From Chloroflexota bacterium (GTDB lineage Bacteria; Chloroflexota; Dehalococcoidia; Lucifugimonadales; JADFKI01), in the NCBI GenBank assembly GCA_009838595.1, contig VXRI01000207.1, forward strand, positions 1-5,006: a DNA stretch of 5,006 nt. The letters are read 5' to 3'. Position numbers and translations under genes: made by a program. The notes below the pieces were generated by a model. The model was not told the DNA's origin, ran no database searches, and saw only the letters and a list, made by a program, of their open reading frames with translations. This document shows, piece by piece, positions 1-5,006 of the stretch; the first letter of the stretch is position 1; every line of letters begins with the position of its first letter.

Positions 1-825
1 ATCCAGCACATCGCGCGCTAAACTGGGGAACGCAGCGCCACTCGAAAAACCGAGCGTCTCGGTTGCCGCCACAATTATCACGAGCGTCAGCAACGGATTA
101 TTACGCCTCAACTCGTCTGCGAACTCTCGCAAGTTTCGCAATATCGGCTGCCGGGAGCGCGACGCTTGGCCAGGTGAGCGTATCAGGCTCAGCAGCAGAG
201 TCGAGACGACATATCCTCCGGCGAGTACCCAATACGCTATGTCTGCGCCGGCGTCCTTTATCAGATAGCCTGCCACGATAGAACCGACCAGCCCGCCGAG
301 CCGCATGCCCAACCCGACATACGCCAACCCGCCCATAAGATACTCGCGCCCGACCACATCAAAAGCGAGGCTCTGCCGCGCGGACTGGTGCACCGCCATG
401 ATGCAACCGCCGAGCACGGAGAACGCCAGCAAGTGCCACACTTGCAGCAGGTCGTTGAATATCAGTGTGCCGATGCCTATCAGCAGCAGCGCCATACACA
501 TATTGAGCGCGCGAATCAGCAATCGGCGGTCAACCATGTCCGCAATCGTCCCTGCTATGATGCCGAGAAAGAACAGCGGCGCCATGCGCATTGCGATCGC
601 CACGCCGACCATAAACGGGTCGTCCGTCAACTCTAGCACAAGCCAGCCAATGGCGACTTGCTCGCCCATGAATCCGATGGCGTCAAAGAACGACGCAGAC
701 ATCAGCACGCGCAAATCACTAAAACGCAGCACGGGTGAGGAACGAAGGTTGTCCCTCAAATGCCGCACGGGGTTGGAGGAAGAGCGCGAGCGCCTAGGAG
801 TCTGCACAGTGGCGCTATTATGCAC
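1..825 (-). CDS. MFS transporter, N-terminal part (runs off left edge)
   Basis: An unbroken minus-strand frame of 275 codons reads to the first base of the window, so the C-terminal part (about TM8-12) is missing. It encodes a polytopic inner-membrane carrier of the major facilitator superfamily, closest in style to the MFS_3/EntS-like exporters. Numbering from the GTG at 825, hydrophobic segments lie near residues 38-60, 70-92, 103-123, 129-150, 165-190, 196-215 and 243-262. The TM2-TM3 loop carries the MFS motif A signature GTIADMVDRR at 92-101. The family-typical GWLVLELTDDPFMVGV stretch is at 60-75, and the arginine-rich loop between TM6 and TM7 is at 216-242. The start is uncertain: a stop codon lies just upstream of 825, the usable starts are GTG at 825, 807 or 768, and none has a clear Shine-Dalgarno. 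The substrate cannot be inferred. Membership of the superfamily is secure. Confidence 0.9.
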   Translation of the reverse strand, partial: MHNSATVQTPRRSRSSSNPVRHLRDNLRSSPVLRFSDLRVLMSASFFDAIGFMGEQVAIGWLVLELTDDPFMVGVAIAMRMAPLFFLGIIAGTIADMVDRRLLIRALNMCMALLLIGIGTLIFNDLLQVWHLLAFSVLGGCIMAVHQSARQSLAFDVVGREYLMGGLAYVGLGMRLGGLVGSIVAGYLIKDAGADIAYWVLAGGYVVSTLLLSLIRSPGQASRSRQPILRNLREFADELRRNNPLLTLVIIVAATETLGFSSGAAFPSLARDVLD

Positions 826-845
826 TCAAATGCGGCGGTGCACAA
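817..845 (-). promoter_or_regulatory. Weak candidate promoter for the MFS gene
   Basis: On the minus strand TTGTGC (845-840) is separated by 17 bases from CATAAT (822-817). The -10 matches the sigma70 consensus at 5 of 6 positions, but the -35 matches at only 3. If used, transcription would begin near 810, which would exclude the GTG at 825 and favour a nearly leaderless start at GTG 807 or a start at GTG 768. This is a motif match only. Confidence 0.25.
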
Positions 846-1002
846 TGCGGAGATGGAACACTCGGATGCGAACGCGAGCCGTGATATGCTCTGCCACGAG
901 TGAATTGTTGTAGAGAGAATGGCATTTGTGGGCAATAATCAAGAGATCAGTTCGATCGTAGAACGATAGAGTGTGGCGTTATTTCCGGAAGGGTGGCGTA
1001 CT
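826..1002. other. Intergenic stretch with no supported gene
   Basis: This segment lies between the minus-strand MFS gene and the relic ORF at 1003. No frame gives a family-like protein; the longest plus-strand reading through it is the antisense shadow of the MFS gene. The only structure seen is a short perfect inverted repeat, ATCGT-AGA-ACGAT (955-967), which is too small to interpret alone. Confidence 0.5.
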
Positions 1003-1193
1003 ATGAAACCTCTTTTCCAAAACTCATGAACTGCTGTCGAGACCAAGGGAAAATCGAAGGGCTTAAGTCAGGGGTTAGCCAAGGACTGGGACACGCGGAG
1101 GGGACTTCCAAATAGCGGGAATGGTTTGACGAGTATGAAGAGGCGCTCAAGAAGGGTGCGCCTTTTGAAGAGTCTCCTCCTGATAAGCGATAA
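1003..1193 (+). pseudogene. Decayed small ORF of unknown function, about 60 codons
   Basis: No single frame is open, but joining frames gives a protein-like string. An ATG at 1003 has a good ribosome binding site (GGAAGGG, 987-993) and starts MKPLFQN. The next frame gives HELLSRP (1025-1045), the first frame resumes as KGKSKGLSQGLAKDWDT (1045-1095), another gives GDFQIAG (about 1100-1120), and the third ends REWFDEYEEALKKGAPFEE...PDKR at a TAA (1191-1193). The C-terminal 25 codons (1116-1193) form an open frame with a charged, helix-like composition that looks truly coding. An in-frame TAG at 1113-1115 separates them from the rest. The small size and charged tail would suit an antitoxin-like or other accessory protein, but I do not recognise the family. 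Seen: the strings and the ribosome binding site. Inferred: that they were once a single gene. Chance cannot be excluded for the first half. Confidence 0.35.
1138..1166 (-). terminator. Candidate hairpin terminator downstream of the GYD gene
   Basis: The arms AAGAGGCGC (1138-1146) and GCGCCTTTT (1158-1166) pair over 9 positions with one G-T wobble, including a 5-bp all-GC core and an 11-base loop. Read on the plus strand the U-tract TTTT is the distal arm. Read on the minus strand the stem is followed by only a short pyrimidine run. It lies 49-77 bases past the GYD stop, inside the relic ORF, so it could serve either direction or be a by-product of that coding sequence. Confidence 0.3.
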
Positions 1194-1214
1194 GCGTCCG
1201 CTGTCGCGGTACCG

Positions 1215-1534
1215 TCAGCTCGCCGGCGGTCTGTAGTTCACCGCTTTTCCGGTCGCATCATCCACAGTCTCCGGCGGAATGAACACGGTCGTCTTGACAC
1301 TGCCTGCTCCCGAAGCTCCCACTACGAGAGACGCCGCGGTGGCGGTCGCGTCATCCGGCAAGTCCGCAATGACGTATATATCATGGTCCCCGAAAGCGTA
1401 ATAGAAAGTCTCTACGCTTCCACCCATGGCTGCGGCAAGGTTTCCACAACCTCACGCCGCTGAGTGTCTCCCTCCTTCAGTAGGCATTGCAGACCCTCTT
1501 GCGTGTAAGATGCTTGAAAAAGATATTTCGGCAT
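1215..1534 (-). pseudogene. GYD domain protein, split by a one-base frameshift
   Basis: This is a small GYD-domain protein (PF08734-type, function unknown) of about 106 residues if repaired, a normal length for the family. The first half starts at ATG 1534-1532 and reads MPKYLFQASYTQEGLQ through REVVE (residues 1-31). The second half, one frame over, reads LAAAMGGSVETFYYAFGDHD and then IYVIADLPDD, ending at YRPPAS and a TGA at 1215-1217. Between GAA (1444-1442) and CTT (1439-1437) only two bases (1441-1440) occupy what should be one codon. As written, translation stops at TAG 1414-1412 after 40 residues. The conserved GxHDxYVIxDLPDD core is intact, so the lesion is recent, a sequencing or assembly indel, or less likely a programmed shift; no classical slippery heptamer is present. 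It lies 125 bases downstream of the helicase gene on the same strand. Confidence 0.85.
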
Positions 1535-1540
1535 ATTCTT

Positions 1541-1546
1541 CCTCCT
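1541..1546 (-). promoter_or_regulatory. Shine-Dalgarno of the GYD gene
   Basis: A perfect AGGAGG on the minus strand sits six bases before the ATG at 1534. It fixes the true start of the GYD gene and shows that the gene extends well beyond the 70-codon downstream fragment beginning at 1427. Confidence 0.85.
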
Positions 1547-1612
1547 CTGCATTTGATTCCGTGGTAATCGAAAGTGGACGAAATGTGGGGCATCCTTGTT
1601 AATCGGCGAGAG

Positions 1613-1641
1613 ATGATCTTTGCAGCCAAATGTGTGGTCAA
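1613..1641 (-). promoter_or_regulatory. Candidate sigma70 promoter for the GYD gene
   Basis: TTGACC (1641-1636), a 5 of 6 match to the -35 consensus, is followed after 17 bases by GATCAT (1618-1613), a 4 of 6 match to the -10. It lies in the gap after the helicase stop codon and predicts a start near 1606 with a leader of about 70 bases. No convincing terminator separates the helicase from this point, so read-through transcription is also possible. Confidence 0.35.
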
Positions 1642-1659
1642 GAGCGCACCGAAGGGCAA

Positions 1660-4182
<2,523 letters not shown>

Positions 4183-4194
4183 ATTTCAACCACA

Positions 4195-4199
4195 CTCCC
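4195..4199 (-). promoter_or_regulatory. Shine-Dalgarno of the helicase gene
   Basis: GGGAG on the minus strand lies 12 bases before the ATG at 4182. The spacing is slightly long and the match moderate. It sits at the predicted 5' end of the transcript, so the leader would be very short. Confidence 0.5.
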
Positions 4200-4205
4200 G
4201 AAGCG

Positions 4206-4214
4206 ATTATAGCA
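4206..4214 (-). promoter_or_regulatory. Extended -10 promoter of the helicase gene
   Basis: The minus strand reads TGCTATAAT (4214-4206), a perfect TGnTATAAT extended -10 element. No good -35 hexamer stands at 16-18 bases upstream (GAGATA or AGATAC), as is usual for extended -10 promoters. Transcription is predicted to start around 4199, about 17 bases before the start codon. Confidence 0.65.
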
Positions 4215-4268
4215 TTGAGCGCCGCAAGTATCTCACATATCCTATCAGTGATTGCAAATCCGGAGAAA

Positions 4269-4297
4269 TTGAAAACCCGCTGGCATCAGAGTAAAAT
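4269..4297 (+). promoter_or_regulatory. Sigma70 promoter of the PLD-type gene
   Basis: TTGAAA (4269-4274) and TAAAAT (4292-4297) are separated by exactly 17 bases; each hexamer matches consensus at 5 of 6 positions. The predicted start near 4304 lies right at the ribosome binding site, giving a leader of about 20 bases. This is among the best housekeeping-type promoter matches in the window. Confidence 0.7.
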
Positions 4298-4304
4298 CAT
4301 AGCC

Positions 4305-4313
4305 AAAGGGGAG
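4305..4313 (+). promoter_or_regulatory. Shine-Dalgarno of the PLD-type gene
   Basis: AAAGGGGAG ends 10 bases before the ATG at 4324. It supports that ATG as the start; no earlier in-frame start has comparable support. Confidence 0.65.
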
Positions 4314-4323
4314 CAACTCATAT

Positions 4324-5006
4324 ATGCAGTTTCGCATCGACGACGGTAGCGGTCTCCGCGTCGCGGACGCCAAGTTCTTGGGCGAATCCAAATTCGAATG
4401 GGACTTGTTCGACGGCTATGACGCCATTCGCATCCTCACATACTCGGCCGGAATATCCGCTATTGTGCGGCTGCTGGACAAGCACGATTTCAGCAACTTT
4501 GAGTGCGTGTTCGGCAGCGAGAAAACGCTGCACAGCATCAAAGACATCATCGCATTTCAGCAAATCGCCGTAAGCGATAGCAGGGCTGCGATACAAGGGC
4601 TGAAAGATGAGCGGCACATCTATATTCTGAGCAAAATCAGGAAGGGGCAGGCGCACTTTCGCGTGCTTCAAAAGGGGATAGCGCATTCCAAGATATATCT
4701 GCTGGAGAACACCGCAACCGGAGATACCCGCGTTATCATCGGCTCGGCGAATCTGTCAGAGAGCGCATTCAGCGGACGCCAATTAGAGACGCTGGTGAAA
4801 TTCGACAACGAATCGGATGCTTGGCTACATTACTCCCGTATGTACGACGATATACGGAATAACGCCTCCGAAGAGATAGAACTGCCCGACGAGCGCATTA
4901 TCAAAGCCGACATAGAGATTACCGAAGCGCCGATTCTAAATCCCAGCGACCATTCCACTCTGGTAATAGATTCTTCCACATCACCGCACCCACTCGCCGA
5001 CACAGT
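4324..5006 (+). CDS. Phospholipase D-like (HKD) protein, N-terminal part (runs off right edge)
   Basis: An open frame of 227 full codons, MQFRIDDGSGLRVADAKFLG onward, continues past the window end. The PLD-type catalytic motif is HSKIYLLE at 121-128 followed by GSANLSESAF at 140-149, so the HxK and GSxN elements are present. The aspartate of HxKxxxxD is replaced by glutamate (E128), and the gap to GSxN is 11 residues. Residues 20-100 look like the alpha/beta half preceding the motif (WDLFDGYDAIRILTYSAGIS). No signal peptide or membrane segment is seen, so the protein is probably cytoplasmic. Only one HKD motif is visible; such enzymes need two, supplied by a dimer or a second copy downstream. 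PLD-fold proteins of this sort include nucleases (Nuc, BfiI/NgoFVII type, DrmC of DISARM) as well as lipases; a nuclease role is inferred from the cytoplasmic look and helicase neighbour. Its full domain set cannot be seen. Confidence 0.85.
   Translation, partial: MQFRIDDGSGLRVADAKFLGESKFEWDLFDGYDAIRILTYSAGISAIVRLLDKHDFSNFECVFGSEKTLHSIKDIIAFQQIAVSDSRAAIQGLKDERHIYILSKIRKGQAHFRVLQKGIAHSKIYLLENTATGDTRVIIGSANLSESAFSGRQLETLVKFDNESDAWLHYSRMYDDIRNNASEEIELPDERIIKADIEITEAPILNPSDHSTLVIDSSTSPHPLADT

Noticed and set aside
305..913. Long plus-strand open frame of about 200 codons
   Set aside because: It is antisense to the MFS gene; its Ser/Arg/Met-rich string has no domain character, while the minus strand gives a clear transporter with motif A.
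1198..1209. Hairpin CCGC-TGTC-GCGG next to the GYD stop as a terminator
   Set aside because: The stem is only 4 bp and has no T-tract on either strand.
1439..1445. Programmed ribosomal frameshift at the GYD lesion
   Set aside because: The local sequence GGAAACC is not a classical slippery heptamer and no strong downstream stimulatory structure was noticed; simple indel is the better explanation.
1477..1659. Minus-strand 60-codon open frame between the helicase and GYD genes
   Set aside because: It overlaps the GYD start and ribosome binding site in another frame and has no independent support.
4183..4323. Search for a LexA/SOS box in the helicase promoter
   Set aside because: Neither a GAACnnnnGTTC-like nor a CTG-N10-CAG-like operator was seen; the small inverted repeat GATT-GCA-AATC (4250-4260) is too short to claim as an operator.
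4318..4686. Minus-strand open frame of 122 codons opposite the PLD-type gene
   Set aside because: The plus strand has a promoter, ribosome binding site and a PLD catalytic motif; the antisense frame shows nothing recognisable.

Overview
This window looks like bacterial chromosome, most likely from an uncultured lineage. It has a mid-to-high GC content, a PcrA-type helicase, a drug/siderophore-type MFS carrier and a GYD-domain protein. Chloroflexota is a possible source, but that is only an impression from protein style; no rRNA or marker phylogeny is available here.

Layout from left to right. (1) Bases 1-825, minus strand: the N-terminal 275 codons of a major facilitator transporter that runs off the left edge. 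(2) Bases 826-1214: no intact gene. The right half (1003-1193, plus strand) holds what looks like the remains of a small gene of roughly 60 codons, readable only by switching frames, with a hairpin inside it. (3) Bases 1215-1534, minus strand: a GYD-domain gene with a strong ribosome binding site, split by a single missing base near 1440. (4) Bases 1660-4182, minus strand: a complete UvrD/PcrA superfamily 1A helicase of 840 residues with all helicase motifs, an extra segment in the 2B region, a long basic linker and a C-terminal Tudor-like domain. (5) Bases 4183-4323: a compact 141-base divergent promoter region. (6) Bases 4324-5006, plus strand: the first 227 codons of a phospholipase D-type (HxK...GSxN) protein that continues past the right edge.

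How the parts relate. The helicase and GYD genes point the same way with 125 bases between them and no clear terminator, so the GYD gene could be read through from the helicase, though a candidate promoter of its own is visible. The helicase and the PLD-type gene are divergent and share a control region. A PLD-type nuclease next to a repair helicase could reflect DNA processing or defence, but the window ends before the PLD gene's later domains or partners can be seen. No CRISPR array, tRNA, rRNA, insertion sequence or complete novel system was found. The most notable observations are the two damaged small genes and the truncated PLD-type gene.
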